Origin: Ascarosepion bandense
Lineage: Eukaryota > Mollusca > Cephalopoda > Sepiida > Sepiidae
Assembly: GCA_037127315.1 (NCBI GenBank)
Contig: JBBBDQ010001270.1
Span: 1,491,001 to 1,555,000 of the forward strand
Direction: 5' to 3'
Length of the DNA: 64,000 nt
Shown: piece after piece, positions 53,017-63,955 of the stretch
How positions within the stretch are numbered: the stretch's first letter is position 1
Layout: each line of letters begins with the position of its first letter
Notes under the pieces: generated by a model
Seen by the model: the letters and a program-made list of their open reading frames with translations, nothing else
Told to the model about the DNA's origin: nothing
Database searches by the model: none
Program-made: the position numbers and the translations under genes

Positions 53017-53693
53017 TGTGTGTGTTTCCGTTACCTATAGACTCCGAAACGGCTGAACCGATTTTCTTGAAAATTTACACAGTTGTACTATAAGCGTCTG
53101 CGAGTGTTCTTAGCAAGGTTTTGTGTCGCGGTATTCCCGATAAATATCGAAAATCGATAATCGAAAAAATCGGGTTATAGAAGGAGTGGTCTGATTTTAA
53201 TCAAATTTGTTACACTCATAGACAAAGACATAAGAAACGATATTCAGAAGTTTCAAGGTTGCAGTTCTTACAATAGTGCAGAAAATCGATAATATATATA
53301 TATAAAAGGCAAGATGTTTGTGTGTGTGTCTTTTTATCTGCCTGTGTGTCTGTATTTTTTCAGCCCTTTTATTTTATTTTTTGCTTCGGGTTTGGATTTA
53401 AGTAGGTATAATTGTAGTTCTTAGTCTCAGCCATGATACAATTTACTCAGAGGACTTATTTAGCCTTCAAAAATCCGTTTACAACGAAAAGATCTTATTT
53501 GATATCGATACCAGGAAATCAAAATTTGACTTACATCCATTCATTTTTCTTTCAGTTTATGGTTTCGCTTTAACTGGAAACAACCATTGCTTTTTAGTCT
53601 TTCGTGCCAACGTCGAAAGAGTCTGAGCTCTAGGACCATGGGTTAGTTTTAAAACTTTCATTACACCCGAGCAACGCGGGGCTATACTGCTAG
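52945..53693 (+). mobile_element. HEL non-autonomous Helitron, full long form
   Basis: TCTAAACTTATTTATAAATG after A at 52944. CTAG at 53690-53693 before T. The hairpin CCCGAGCAACGCGGGG lies upstream of the end. It contains (GT)n, the ACTCCGAAACGGCTGAAC block, a short (AT)n and the long-form 3' block. It is the best reference copy of the family in the window (749 bp). Confidence 0.87.
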
Positions 53694-53779
53694 TAATTTA
53701 TATTCCCAAAAGAAAATAAGATCACATGAAAAATTACATAAAAATCTTAACAATCACATTTTGTCTGTCATTTTAATGA

Positions 53780-53781
53780 AA

Positions 53782-53850
<69 letters not shown>
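53780..53850. repeat. (CA)n microsatellite
   Basis: About 60 bp of pure CA dinucleotides passing into AT, immediately upstream of the mariner-derived element. Confidence 0.95.
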
Positions 53851-53859
<9 letters not shown>

Positions 53860-53861
<2 letters not shown>

Positions 53862-54204
53862 GGGTGTCCATAAAGTTCATGTGCACTTTAAAAAATGTAC
53901 ACCTTTTCTTTTATGGGGACATGTGAAAACAATTGTGTATGAAACCAACCCAAGTTCATTAGAAGATTTGAAAGCTAAAATAACTAATGTGATTTCAGGC
54001 ATTATTGTAAATCAGTTGGAAAATGTTTTACATGAACTGCAAAATCGTATTACACTTTGTATTTCTAGTGATGAAGGACATGTGGAGACCTTTAATATCA
54101 ATAAAACCATAAAAAATAATAGATTTAATCCTTTTTTACATATTATTTCTATCGCAAATACAAATTAAGTAATAAATTTTTTAAAGAACTTTATGGACAC
54201 CCTG
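53860..54204 (+). mobile_element. mariner-type element, C-terminal transposase only
   Basis: TAGGGTGTCCATAAAGTTC at the left and its inverted match GAACTTTATGGACACCCTG at the right lie beside TA dinucleotides (53858-53859, 54205-54206). The open frame 53881-54168 reads FLLWGHVKTIVYETNPSSLE, LKAKITNVI, QLENVLHELQNRITLCISSD and EGHVE, the post-catalytic C-terminal part of an IS630/Tc1/mariner-type transposase. The whole catalytic core is missing. The reading frame is clean for 95 codons and runs between the inverted repeats, so this is an internal-deletion derivative. Confidence 0.82.
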
Positions 54205-54216
54205 TATATATATATA

Positions 54217-54245
54217 TATACGGTGAGAGTGAGTGGGAGAGAGAG

Positions 54246-54290
<45 letters not shown>

Positions 54291-55575
54291 AGGAATGATG
54301 GAAAGGCTAAGACAGGTGTCGACCTAGCTTTTGGAGGGAGCGGGCCTGGCAGCTATGCAATATCCAGGACGATAACCATAAATTGTCTCAACTTTCAACT
54401 GCTCCATCCAGAATGTTGCCTTGGTCTGGGGGTTTGAAAGAAAAACATATTTCAACAAGGTTCCTTATTTAACTGGAATAACAGGATAACAGCTAACACA
54501 ATCAACAAAAAATGCAAATTCCTTCTCATGCTTAAGCTGGCAGGTCGGATAAAAATCTTTTCGGGTTGGATATCGGCCGGGTTTACCCGGACGTTGCTCT
54601 AGGGTGTACTGAAAAGTTCTCTGCACAATCGACTTTCCGAAGTCATTGTTCTGATGCTTGTTCATTGATATGATGATCCTGAGAAGTGAATCGCAATGAG
54701 GGCTTTTCGGCATCCCCCTCTTATTTGCTTGAGGCTCATTTTAATAATCTATCTCTCAGCGTTATAGATGGAGGCCCTCAACTGCTGCAAGTCTATACGG
54801 AAAATTATTCGATCCAGGCTTTTCCATCTCCTCCTCGGTCTACAGTTCCGAATATCCTCTTTCACGTCTCCGTTTCTTTTCTCTATAAATCTTCACCCGT
54901 CTTTTCTCCCCATCTTTGTTGACTACCGCCGTCTAACGGAATCTCTGTTTAGATAAATTGATATGCATTTTTATGACGGGCCAATAATGAAAACCTCTCG
55001 CCAAAGCTCGCTTGCCTCTCTGGCTTTCGGGAAATCAATAATGATATGAAGCCTATCTTTTTCGTATAAATAATTCCAGTACTTAGACAAATATTCGATT
55101 CTTCCAGAATTTACAAGTATGTAATTTCAGACATTCTATATCTTGGGTGGGATGTGCAGCTTAACGATTACGATTAAAAAAAGAAGACAAAGGAAGATTG
55201 TCTTGCGTCAGTTTTTTACCCGAAACAGTGCCAATTGCCTTGAAAATGAAAATAAAAGGGGCAGGAAGTATTATGTAAGGACGTTATAATGGAATCAGCG
55301 ACCTCAGTTACTTTTATAGTAATTTATTGATTAAGGCATAAACATAATGCTCCCTGTTTATAGTGTGATAACCACATGGTGCTGATATTTGATGAAACAG
55401 GTTATTTATTACATCGTTAATGCACCAAACGCAAAATTAATAGCCTTAGCTGTAGCAGCTGCTATGTTCCATGGCAGTGATGACTGATGCAATTACAATG
55501 TATATTTTGCGTGTATTATCAGAGATAGATATCTCGTGAGCCGAACTCGCGGCTGATAATTTTAGTTAAATTTTC
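54217..55575. other. unassigned sequence after (GA)n
   Basis: (GA)n at about 54229-54290 starts the stretch. The rest looks single-copy, of balanced composition, with open frames below 85 codons and no motif recognised. It may be true intergenic or intronic DNA. Confidence 0.45.
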
Positions 55576-55576
55576 A

Positions 55577-55577
<1 letters not shown>

Positions 55578-55640
<63 letters not shown>
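55578..55640. repeat. (CA)n microsatellite
   Basis: About 60 bp of CA repeats. A weak SINE-A-like phrase (AACGAGAAATAGGAGATATG, AATTCCAGTTGAATAT) follows at 55775-55825. Confidence 0.95.
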
Positions 55641-55642
<2 letters not shown>

Positions 55643-56155
55643 GGGTGCTTAAGGTATCTGAGGATATGTGATTGCTTCCATGTATAGCGTTGCAACTCAT
55701 TGCATTGGGTGGAGCTTTTTGCTGTCAAAGGCTTGTGACTTACAACATAACTCATCAACCACAAAATCGGTCCAGAACGAGAAATAGGAGATATGAACTC
55801 AAATTCCAGTTGAATATAGAGGTTTGTCAGTGACAAGCACAGGATTATACATGCAGGCGGAAAGAAAAATGAAAAAGGATTTGGCTTGGAACTAGACCAA
55901 GACACGTAGTAATGCTTGCTGGGATACTGTCAGTTATCTGAAAGAATTCTTGTAGTTAAACAGAAAGGAAAGTCTTTTAACATATTTATTATAACTGTGT
56001 AAAGACCGACACTGACAGTACAAAGTACGGACGAAGAAATCGAAACTTTTTACTCCATGATAGACAACACCAAGGCTTAGTGTAAATCACAAGAAATTAT
56101 AATTATTGCTATGTACGTACCTATGGACGGTTATAAGTATGTCCTAATTCTAATA

Positions 56156-56853
56156 TTAGGTTGTCCCAAAAGTTCGTAAACACTTGCAAAAAATTGAAAT
56201 TTTACTCGTCAATTAATCTAAGGTTACCAGAAAACACTTGCAAAATCAACAAAAGTTATTGCCCAAAATGAAGACCATCATTTTCCAAGACTTTCTGCCA
56301 TCGATCTGCAAGCTTTCGGATCTGGTCAAAGTACCATTCAGCCGGCTTCGAATCAAAGAATTCTTGCCACGCTTCCTCGACTTTATCAAGCGAGTCAATC
56401 GGCGGCCCTTCAGAAAGTGTTGCATTGAGCGGAAAAGGCCGTAATCTGATGGAAGCACAGTCAGGACTGTAGGCTGGATGTGGCAGAATCTCAACGCTGT
56501 CCAGCTCTTCAAACTTGTCTTTGGTCTTCCGGGCGGTGTGTGGCATTGTCCTGCTGCATCAAAGCGCATTTACGGTTGATCGGAGCCGGGTACTTCTGCT
56601 TAAACTTTTCGTAGATTCGCTCAAGATGTTGACATTAAAGTTCGGCACTGATGGCACGACCATTCGGAACCAACTCAAAATGCACGATTCCTTCAAAGTT
56701 CCATTAAACGCACAACATAACTTTCTTGCCGAATCGATCTTGTTTTGGAACCGACAATGTCTCTTGCCCTTTCTGAACCCATCGCTTGTCTTGATTGTGC
56801 TGGACCAGATAGACCCATTTTGCAAGTGTTTAGGAACTTTTGGGACAACCTGA
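56156..56853 (-). mobile_element. internally deleted mariner with intact ends
   Basis: The inverted ends TTAGGTTGTCCCAAAAGTTC (left) and TCAGGTTGTCCCAAAAGTTC (right, minus strand) lie next to TA at 56154-56155 and 56854-56855. The terminal match continues for over 30 bp. On the minus strand the body holds mariner coding: KLCCAFNGTLKESC, LMQQDNA-like with the second Asp, then 56546-56256 in frame: MPHTARKTKDKFEELDSVEI, HPAYSPDCAS with the third Asp, and EWYFDQIRKLADRWQKVLEN near the C-terminus. The N-terminal third with the DNA-binding helices and the first Asp is deleted (698 bp against about 1.3 kb). Confidence 0.88.
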
Positions 56854-56949
56854 TATAATAATTTGGACACTATTAGGAGAGTGGTGATTTTTTTTACTGA
56901 TTAGCAGTTCTCTACTAGAAGTGGTTACTTACTTCACGCAGCTTTCAAT

Positions 56950-57245
56950 TTGATGAAGGACGGATTAATACCTTTCCCAAGGGTACTTGCGCGTAAATGA
57001 ATGCAGTTGAATTCGTTGCATTCACTTACGCGCAAATACCATTGAGGACGGTATTAATCCTCTTTTCTCCAGCTATATGTTAAATAGCAGGACAGATTAG
57101 GTTCTTTAGCCTCGGTCGACAGCCAGTCTACAAAAGAAAGTAATGGCAACCTACTATAGAGAAATACTTTGCTCAGATCAGTCATGTCGCTTTCGAGACA
57201 TGATCACCCAAGCGTGTATCACTATGGCCTTTAACTGACTAACTT
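56950..57245. mobile_element. SINE-A, inverted junction
   Basis: A short minus-strand piece (GGATTAATACCTTTCCCAAG, GTGAATGCAGTTGAATT) runs directly into a plus-strand piece from the same point (TTGCATTCACTTACGCGCAA) that continues to the family end. The outcome is a small inverted duplication of the SINE centre. Confidence 0.7.
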
Positions 57246-57559
57246 CTACGATACATTGAGTACTGGAAAAGATTTAGATCTACGAAAAGAGAAAAAATGA
57301 ATTAAAAAAAAGCATTTGATGTTTGGCCTTTCCAGGATACATTGTAATCCTATGAATTCCTGTCTAACTCCCATCTAGCTGATTCTTCGTTAAATTGGAC
57401 ATAGTTAAAGTTTCCTGTTCCATAGAATAAAGCAGATTCCACTCTTGCAGCTATCGGCCGGATTTTTAGTCTCCTGAATAGTTTAGAGTTCCATAGCGTC
57501 TTATCACATCAAAGAATTAATTTTAATAAAAGTACCACTAAGTACTACTAATATACATT

Positions 57560-57820
57560 CAGTCAGTTAATATCTCGAAAGAGACATGACTGACTGGGCA
57601 GAGGATTATCCCGCAGTAGGTTGCCATTGCTTTCTGTGGTAGACTGGTTGTCGACCAAGGCTATAAAACCCAATCTGTCCTGTTATTTAACCCATAACTG
57701 GAGGAAAGAGACGGATTAATACCTTTCTCAAGGGTACTTGCGCGAAAGTGAATGCAAGGAATTCAACTGGAATTCGAACTCGGCTCCCCGATTTCTTGTT
57801 CCACTGCGCCACAACTTACA
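57560..57820 (-). mobile_element. SINE-A
   Basis: The end TCAGTCAGTTAATATCTCG, body (GGTTGCCATTGCTTTCTG, ATTAATACCTTTCTCAAG) and part of the head (AATTCGAACTCGGCTCCCCG) are present. The GCCGATATC part is deleted. Confidence 0.78.
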
Positions 57821-58049
57821 TTAAGTACTGGAAAAGTTTCAGATTTACGAAAAAGGAAGAAAAAAAAATGTGTCATATAGGAATGAAAATAAATTTTAAA
57901 TAAAATTTAGCATTTGATGCGTGTGTAGCGTTGGAGCTCTGAGCAAGCACAAGGTTCGTTCTCAGCGTACAGCTTATTCCCGTCAGTCGTTTGTGGCATA
58001 AAACTTACACTTCGGCTACGAGAGCTTGTAACAGTAAGCAGATTTTTTT

Positions 58050-58545
58050 TTTTCATAAGCGTTTCACCCCGAGCAAGGCATGTCACTGCCACTACTGCGC
58101 AGGGGGCTACGTAGAGTGGAGAAAGGATGATTAAATATAGGAAATGTCAGAGGGTGGGTGATAGGCGGGTAAGGATACCGAGAATGAGGGTTGGGTAGAT
58201 GAGAGTGTTCTGAGAATAATTGGGAGTTAGTGTGATAGGAGGTGTCTATTGACCCTACATTTAAACACCTGGAGATTGTAGCTGTCGGGAAAGCAGACTT
58301 GTGGAAGGGAGTTCCACAGGCGGGAAGCGCGAGAAAAGAAGCTGTTGGAGTAGAATTTACGGTTACATCTTATTTGTTTAACTGTAAAAGGGTGGGACCT
58401 AGTTGCTAATCTAGTATCACGTGTAAATTCGTGCTTAGGCGGCACCAGTGATCTAAGCTCATCGAAGCAGAAGCCATGAAAGTACTTGTAGAAGAGGCAC
58501 AGGGAAGCCACATCAAGCCGGTGAGAGAGTGGTTGCAGCCGGTAT
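58050..58545 (-). pseudogene. LINE-A 3' fragment
   Basis: A minus-strand open frame at 58511-58227 (94 codons) reads MASLCLFYKYFHGFCFDELR, LATRSHPFTVKQIRCNRKF and FFSRASRLWNSLPQVCFPDS. It is then followed by the 3' UTR and tail at 58060-58110. It is the best-kept LINE-A C-terminus after 37966. Confidence 0.82.
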
Positions 58546-58549
58546 TCTC

Positions 58550-58950
58550 GAGTTGTAACTTACTGCCATAGACGATCGAAGCCGAGATGAAACGCATGTA
58601 ATGTGAACGATCTAACGGGCTTCTTCTCTTTCCTGTCGATGAGTTCCACTCACCACTCCGCCTTCTTCGTATTTCCTGACCATTTTCCTATAGAGAACAT
58701 AGTTCTTTGACTTGTTATCTTTGCTTGAAAACGTGATGTATCTTAATTCTGTGGCTTTTTTGTCGGAGACGCTTTCTGTGCACCATGTGCGGGACACTTC
58801 ACTTAGCTGATAGTCTAAAAATAAATGCTCGTATTCATTTTAGTGACAAGTCAGCTATTTACCATTAGATATCAGCTGACACCGATATCGCTACTCCTGC
58901 AGTTATGTGAAAGTCTTTATTATTTTTTAGAACATTAACTACCAGAGAAA
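58550..58950. other. unassigned; may hold the transposon 5' end
   Basis: No open frame of note. The sequence directly before the transposase start at 58953 should contain its leader and inverted repeat, but I could not match it to a right end. Confidence 0.35.
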
Positions 58951-59062
58951 ACATGACAGGAAACGACATTGCTGTAGTTGTTACGCTACACGGAAGTCAC
59001 AGCGTTGTTGAGATTGCAGGCTTTCAGGAAATAACTGGGTGGCTCGTCCACAAGGTTATGGA

Positions 59063-59103
59063 GAATTTGGGCACCTCCATCGAAGATGGAGGTGCCCAAA
59101 TTC
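59063..59103. repeat. 19-bp perfect hairpin in transposase
   Basis: GAATTTGGGCACCTCCATC and its inverted copy are separated by GAA. It lies in the part of piece 1 that is unlike the family, so it probably records a small inverted duplication. Confidence 0.9.
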
Positions 59104-59402
59104 GTAGCGAAGCTCAAAAAGCTTTTATAACGTTAGAACAGTATCTGGTCATCACTATCCCGAAAGATGCATCATAGCCATTGCAAGAGGTATCCAGGTG
59201 TCTGAAGCCACAATCTGCAATGTGGTGCATGAGGAACTTTAGTACAGGTCATACGTGATGATGAAGTGGCATTTCATGAACGAAAACAACGAATGAAACG
59301 ATTAGTTAACTTGAAAGAGTGAAAAGAACCTGGTCTGCTCGTTTCTTGTCTTTTTTAGACGAAAAACTTTGAAAAGTTAACTAATGCAAATTATAGATCC
59401 CC

Positions 59403-59707
59403 ACGTTGTGGTGCATTGAATAATGAATCGGAACGACAAATCGGGGTGCCGAGTTCGAATTCCAGTTGAATTCCTTGCATTCAATTACGCACAAAAACCC
59501 TTGGGAAAGGTATTAATCCGCCTCTTCTCTCCAGTTATGGTTTAAATAATAGGACAGACTTGGTTCTATAGCCTTGGTCGACAACCAGTCTACTGCAGAA
59601 AGCAATGGCAACCTACTGAGGAATAATCTTCTGCCCAGTCAGTCATGTCTCTTTTGAAACATAATTACCCAGCGTGTTTCCCGTATGGTACCTAACTGAC
59701 TGACTGA
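59403..59707 (+). mobile_element. SINE-A inserted in transposase
   Basis: ACGTTGTGGTGCATTGAATA, GAGTTCGAATTCCAGTTG, the body and TAACTGACTGACTGA. It is flanked by a short TAGATC match (about 59396 and 59713) that may be the target duplication. Confidence 0.83.
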
Positions 59708-59769
59708 TGTTTAGATCACACATCAAGTTTCCCGTTTCTCTGGTGGTTTTATGAGTGATGAATATTGTG

Positions 59770-60066
59770 GTGGATGTGAGTTGTTGTGCAGCTCAGAACG
59801 AGAAATCGGAGAGCCGAGTTCGAATCTCTATTGAATTCGTTGCATTTAATTACGCGCAAATACCCTTGAGAAAGGTATTAATCCATCCCTTCTCTCTCCA
59901 GCTATAGGTTGAATAGCAGGACAGATTGAGTTCAATAACCTTTACAATCTACTCCAGAATAAATGGAAGTCTACTGCAAGAAAATGATCTGTCCAGTTAG
60001 TCAAGTCTCTTACGAGACATGATCGCCCAAGTGTGTATCGTGTATGGCAATTAACTGACTGACTGA
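59770..60066 (+). mobile_element. SINE-A, second insertion in transposase
   Basis: GAGTTGTTGTGCAGCTCAGA (head lacking GGATATCG), GAGTTCGAATCTC, body and TTAACTGACTGACTGA. The host transposase frame resumes directly after it. Confidence 0.83.
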
Positions 60067-60127
60067 ATAACACGTCATGCTAACCCATTTCTTTCAAATA
60101 TGCTGCTGAAAAAGATGTTGGAAACAA

Positions 60128-61970
60128 TTAGAAAGCCCTCAATAGACCTTGCACCCGATGGAAGACAATTAGAAAGCCTTGAATTGACGTTGTACTCGAT
60201 GGAAGACAATTAGAAAGCCTTGAATAGACCTTGCACCCGATGGAAGACAATTAGAAAGCCTTGAATTGACGTTGTACTCGATGGAAGACAATTAGAAAGC
60301 CTTGAATAGACCTTGCACCCGATGGAAGACAATTAGAAAGCCTTGAATTGACGTTGTACTCGATGGAAGACAATTAGAAAGCCTTGAATTGACGTTGTAC
60401 TCGATGGAAGACAATTAGAAAGCCTTGAATAGATCTTGCACCCGATGGAAGACAATTAGAAAGCCTTGAATAGACCTTGCACCCGATGGAAGACAATTAG
60501 AAAGCCTTGAATTGACGTTGTACTCGATGGAAGACAATTAGAAAGCCTTGAATAGACCTTGCACCCGATGGAAGACAATTAGGAAGCCTTGAATTGACGT
60601 TGTACTCGATGGAAGACAATTAGAAAGCCTTGAATAGACCTTGCACCCGATGGAAGACAATTAGAAAGCCTTGAATTGACATTGTACTCGATGGAAGACA
60701 ATTAGGAAGCCTTGAATAGACCTTGCACCCGATGGAAGACAATTAGAAAGCCTTGAATTGACGTTGTACTCGATGGAAGACAATTAGAAAGCCTTGAATA
60801 GACCTTGCACCCGATGGAAGACAATTAGAAAGCCTTGAATAGACCTTGCACCCGATGGAAGACAATTAGAAAGCCTTGAATTGACGTTGTACTCGATGGA
60901 AGACAATTAGAAAGCCTTGAATTGACGTTGTACTCGATGGAAGACAATTAGAAAGCCTTGAATAGACCTTGCACCCGATGGAAGACAATTAGAAAGCCTT
61001 GAATTGACGTTGTACTCGATGGAAGACAATTAGAAAGCCCTCAATAGACCTTGCACCCGATGGAAGACAATTAGAAAGCCTTGAATTGACGCTGTACTCG
61101 ATGGAAGACAATTAGAAAGCCTTGAATAGACCTTGCACCCGATGGAAGACAATTAGAAAGCCTTGAATTGACGTTGTACTCGATGGAAGACAATTAGAAA
61201 GCCTTGAATTGACGTTGTACTCGATGGAAGACAATTAGAAAGCCCTGAATAGACCTTGCACCCGATGGAAGACAATTAGAAAGCCTTGAATTGACGTTGT
61301 ACTCGATGGAAGACAATTAGAAAGCCCTAAGTAGACCTTGCACCCGATGGAAGACAATTAGAAAGCCTTGAATTGACGTTGTACTCGATGGAAGACAATT
61401 AGAAAGCCCTGAGTAGACCTTGCACCCGATGGAAGACAATTAGAAAGCCTTGAATTGACGTTGTACTCGATGGAAGACAATTAGAAAGCCTTGAATTGAC
61501 GTTGTGCTCGATGGAAGACAATTAGAAAGCCCTGAATAGACCTTGCACCCGATGGAAGACAATTAGAAAGCCTTGAATTGACGTTGTACTCGATGGAAGA
61601 CAATTAGAAAGCCCTGAGTAGACCTTGCACCCGATGGAAGACAATTAGAAAGCCTTGAATTGACGTTGTACTCGATGGAAGACAATTAGAAAGCCTTGAA
61701 TTGACGTTGTACTCGATGGAAGACAATTAGAAAGCCCTGAGTAGACCTTGCACCCGATGGAAGACAATTAGAAAGCCTTGAATTGACGTTGTACTCGATG
61801 GAAGACAATTAGAAAGCCCTGAATAGACCTTGCACCCGATGGAAGACAATTAGAAAGCCTTGAATTGACGTTGTACTCGATGGAAGACAATTAGAAAGCC
61901 TTGAATTGACGTTGTACTCGATGGAAGACAATTAGAAAGCCCTGAATAGACCTTGCACCCGATGGAAGAC
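60128..61970 (+). repeat. 41-bp tandem array, ~45 units, two variants
   Basis: Units are GATGGAAGACAATTAGAAAG followed either by CCTTGAATTGACGTTGTACTC in two parts (type A: CCTTGAATTG, ACGTTGTACTC) or by CCTTGAATAG and ACCTTGCACCC (type B). A and B differ at about six positions. The first unit (ccctcaatag type B) is the native transposase sequence encoding IRKPSIDLAPDGR. Forty-one is not a multiple of three, so the array closes the reading frame. The last third follows a B-A-B-A-A order (205 bp) three times. Confidence 0.95.
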
Positions 61971-62407
61971 CGTTTCAACGGGAACTTGCTCCTGCTCAAA
62001 AAGTTGTGTCAACTCAAGATTGAAAGACGACTCATCTGCACGATTACATCACACCTAACTCGTCAGTCTTTATCATCTGTAAGTATTACATTCGGGACGT
62101 TGTTGAAGAGGAGACTAATCTGCGTTTACACAATATATTCCCTGAAAGTCGCCATTATTCAAGTTATGTCCTTCACCAACGGAGACCATGTGATGCGGTA
62201 ATGATTCCTGTCTGACATTGGGGAGCCATTATTGTGGCTTGAGGTGATTACATCGAATAAACATGTATTCCTACCATTACCTCATCTGTGTACCAAGTTT
62301 TGTATCAATCAATTTAGTTGCTTGTAAGATGTAATTATTTTTTCTCTTGGTTTCCAATGTATCCTCAAATACCTTAACATTACATATATATATATATATA
62401 TATATAT

Positions 62408-62640
62408 ACAACTCATCAGTGCAGTTAGACATCCGATTGAAACCCGACAGAATTGACATCAGTTGTCGATTCTACCTCTGAGATATGGGCGCTGGGTAGA
62501 GGAGGGCGGATTTTAGCGTGTTATATACAATGTAAACACACACCAGTAGCCGAGAGTGTTCAAATTCATTACTGAATTAACGATGCGTAGATGTGTGAAT
62601 AGCTACTATTTTTTCAAAGTCTACCAAAGTAAACACACGC
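62408..62640 (-). mobile_element. SINE-B, diverged
   Basis: The plus strand reads CAACTCATCAGTGCAGTTAG, GATTGAAACCCGACAGAATT, ATCAGTTGTCGATTCTACCT and the leader part TTCAAAGTCTACCAAAG. (AT)n at 62383-62408 is its tail. An imperfect 14-bp inverted repeat (TATAATTTATTTCA, 62668-62728) follows. Confidence 0.7.
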
Positions 62641-62877
62641 CAGTATAAAACTCAACACATCTTCTATACCTATAATTTATTTCAACGGTTCTGAAGAGAT
62701 TGGCATATTCGCCCGCTGAAATAAATTATAATTTATAACCACTTTAGATGATGAGTTCTCTTTTCTGCATATCCCATTGCTTTGGATAATATCCATTGAG
62801 ATCTCTATACAGATCGATCTCTTAATGGTTCATATTAAACAGAACTTTTGGATTATCTTCTTCGTTTATAGACTTGG

Positions 62878-62879
<2 letters not shown>

Positions 62880-62939
<60 letters not shown>

Positions 62940-62940
62940 A
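62880..62940. repeat. (AT)n microsatellite
   Basis: About 60 bp of AT dinucleotides with one CAT interruption, followed by TGTGTGTGTTTGTGTG. Confidence 0.95.
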
Positions 62941-63257
62941 TGTGTGTGTTTGTGTGTGTACAAGGTGTTTAGTTATTCAGTAATGTTAGGGCGCTCTCCA
63001 CCTTTGAAGTATAATGAACTGTTCCAGGCACTATGAATGGTGGTAATGTCGAGAGACAGATTACGAGTCAGTCGTGTATTTCCGGTTCTAAACCGGAAGT
63101 GATTAATTGCACTCTACCACGTACAGAGACGTACACATTAATACCTTGTTTTCCTGTATTATACTAACCAACTTTGTAAATATCTTTCGTCCGTAATACA
63201 TTTTATTATATTTATATTTCTGTTGTTTCGTTGTTATTACCAGCACAACTCAACAAG

Positions 63258-63445
63258 TAATGAATTGAACATTCTAGGCTACTGGCGTTTGTTTAAATTA
63301 TGCATATAAAATGATGAAATCTGCCGTGCGCCGAAAGATGTCGAATCGTCGAGTTTCAATCTCTGCTTGAAACAATCGGATATTTAGCCGCTGTGATATA
63401 ACGAAATATGCATGCATTCGGATTATGCAGATGGCTATACATTCA
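63258..63445 (+). mobile_element. SINE-B, diverged
   Basis: TCTGCCGTGCGCCGAAAGAT, GAATCGTCGAGTTTCAATCT, GATATTTAGCCGCTGTGATA and GATTATGCAGATGGCTATAC follow the family in order with many changes and a deletion in the A-box part. (AT)n follows. Confidence 0.65.
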
Positions 63446-63452
63446 TAATACA

Positions 63453-63504
<52 letters not shown>

Positions 63505-63507
<3 letters not shown>

Positions 63508-63910
63508 TACCGGCCATAATTATTGGGCCACACCAGTGTTTTAAAAAATTATGTATTTCATACCATGTTTTAGTATTTATTGCCAACTGAATAATTGCAA
63601 ATGGAAATAGAATGGTTCTTTTGTCAATATTGCACAATAACATGTGCATCAAATGAATTTCAAAATATTTAACCTATATTGCAGTTTCATCAATGAAAGA
63701 ATCAAAAAAAAAATTAGGTTGATTTGGATGAGTTCATCTTTGTTTCCTAGCTTTGTAAAATTTTGTAAAGCAATAATAACAACAACAAAAAATAAAGAAA
63801 AAAACAAAAAAAAACATTCTATTTTCATTTAGAATTATCCCCTCAAAATAGTATGAAATACATAATTTCTTTTTTAAAAAATGTGGTGGCATAATAATTA
63901 TGGCCGGTAA

Positions 63911-63919
<9 letters not shown>
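63505..63919. mobile_element. Tc1/mariner-type MITE, copy 2
   Basis: CACTACCGGCCATAATTATT begins after TA at 63503-63504. The right end reads AATAATTATGGCCGGTAATG on plus, the inverted match. AAATTATGTATTTCATACC lies inside each end. The interior is ~350 bp without coding sequence. It is inserted within (AT)n; (AT)n continues at 63918-63951. Confidence 0.82.

Positions 63920-63955
<36 letters not shown>

Larger units (their letters stand above)
58953..62260 (+). pseudogene. mariner-like transposase relic in four pieces
   Basis: Piece 1 (58953-59400) starts MTGNDIAVVVTLHGSHSVVE and includes ARGIQVSEATICNVVHEEL, YRSYVMMKWHFMNE and DEKNFEKLTN, the second HTH and first catalytic Asp of a mariner-like (IS630/Tc1) transposase. 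Piece 2 (59708-59769), between two SINE-A copies, reads IKFPVSLVVL...VMNIVVDV. Piece 3 (60085-60127 plus the first array unit) reads LKKMLETIRKPSIDLAPDGR. After the 41-bp array, piece 4 (61960-62260) reads GRPFQRELAPAQKVVSTQD, HDYITPN, YIRDVVEEETNLRLHN, SLKVAIIQVMSF and GDHVMR. The usual FQQDSAPAH core has Glu in place of its Asp. Stops and frameshifts are frequent. The order and spacing of the pieces match one protein of about 340-370 residues. Confidence 0.8.

Noticed and set aside
54465..55905. Small open frames in the single-copy region
   Set aside because: All are below 130 codons, overlap in several frames and show no domain or splice pattern I could support; the longest crosses a (CA)n.
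60128..61970. CRISPR-like array
   Set aside because: The 41-bp units are contiguous with no unique spacers, and the context is a eukaryotic transposon relic.
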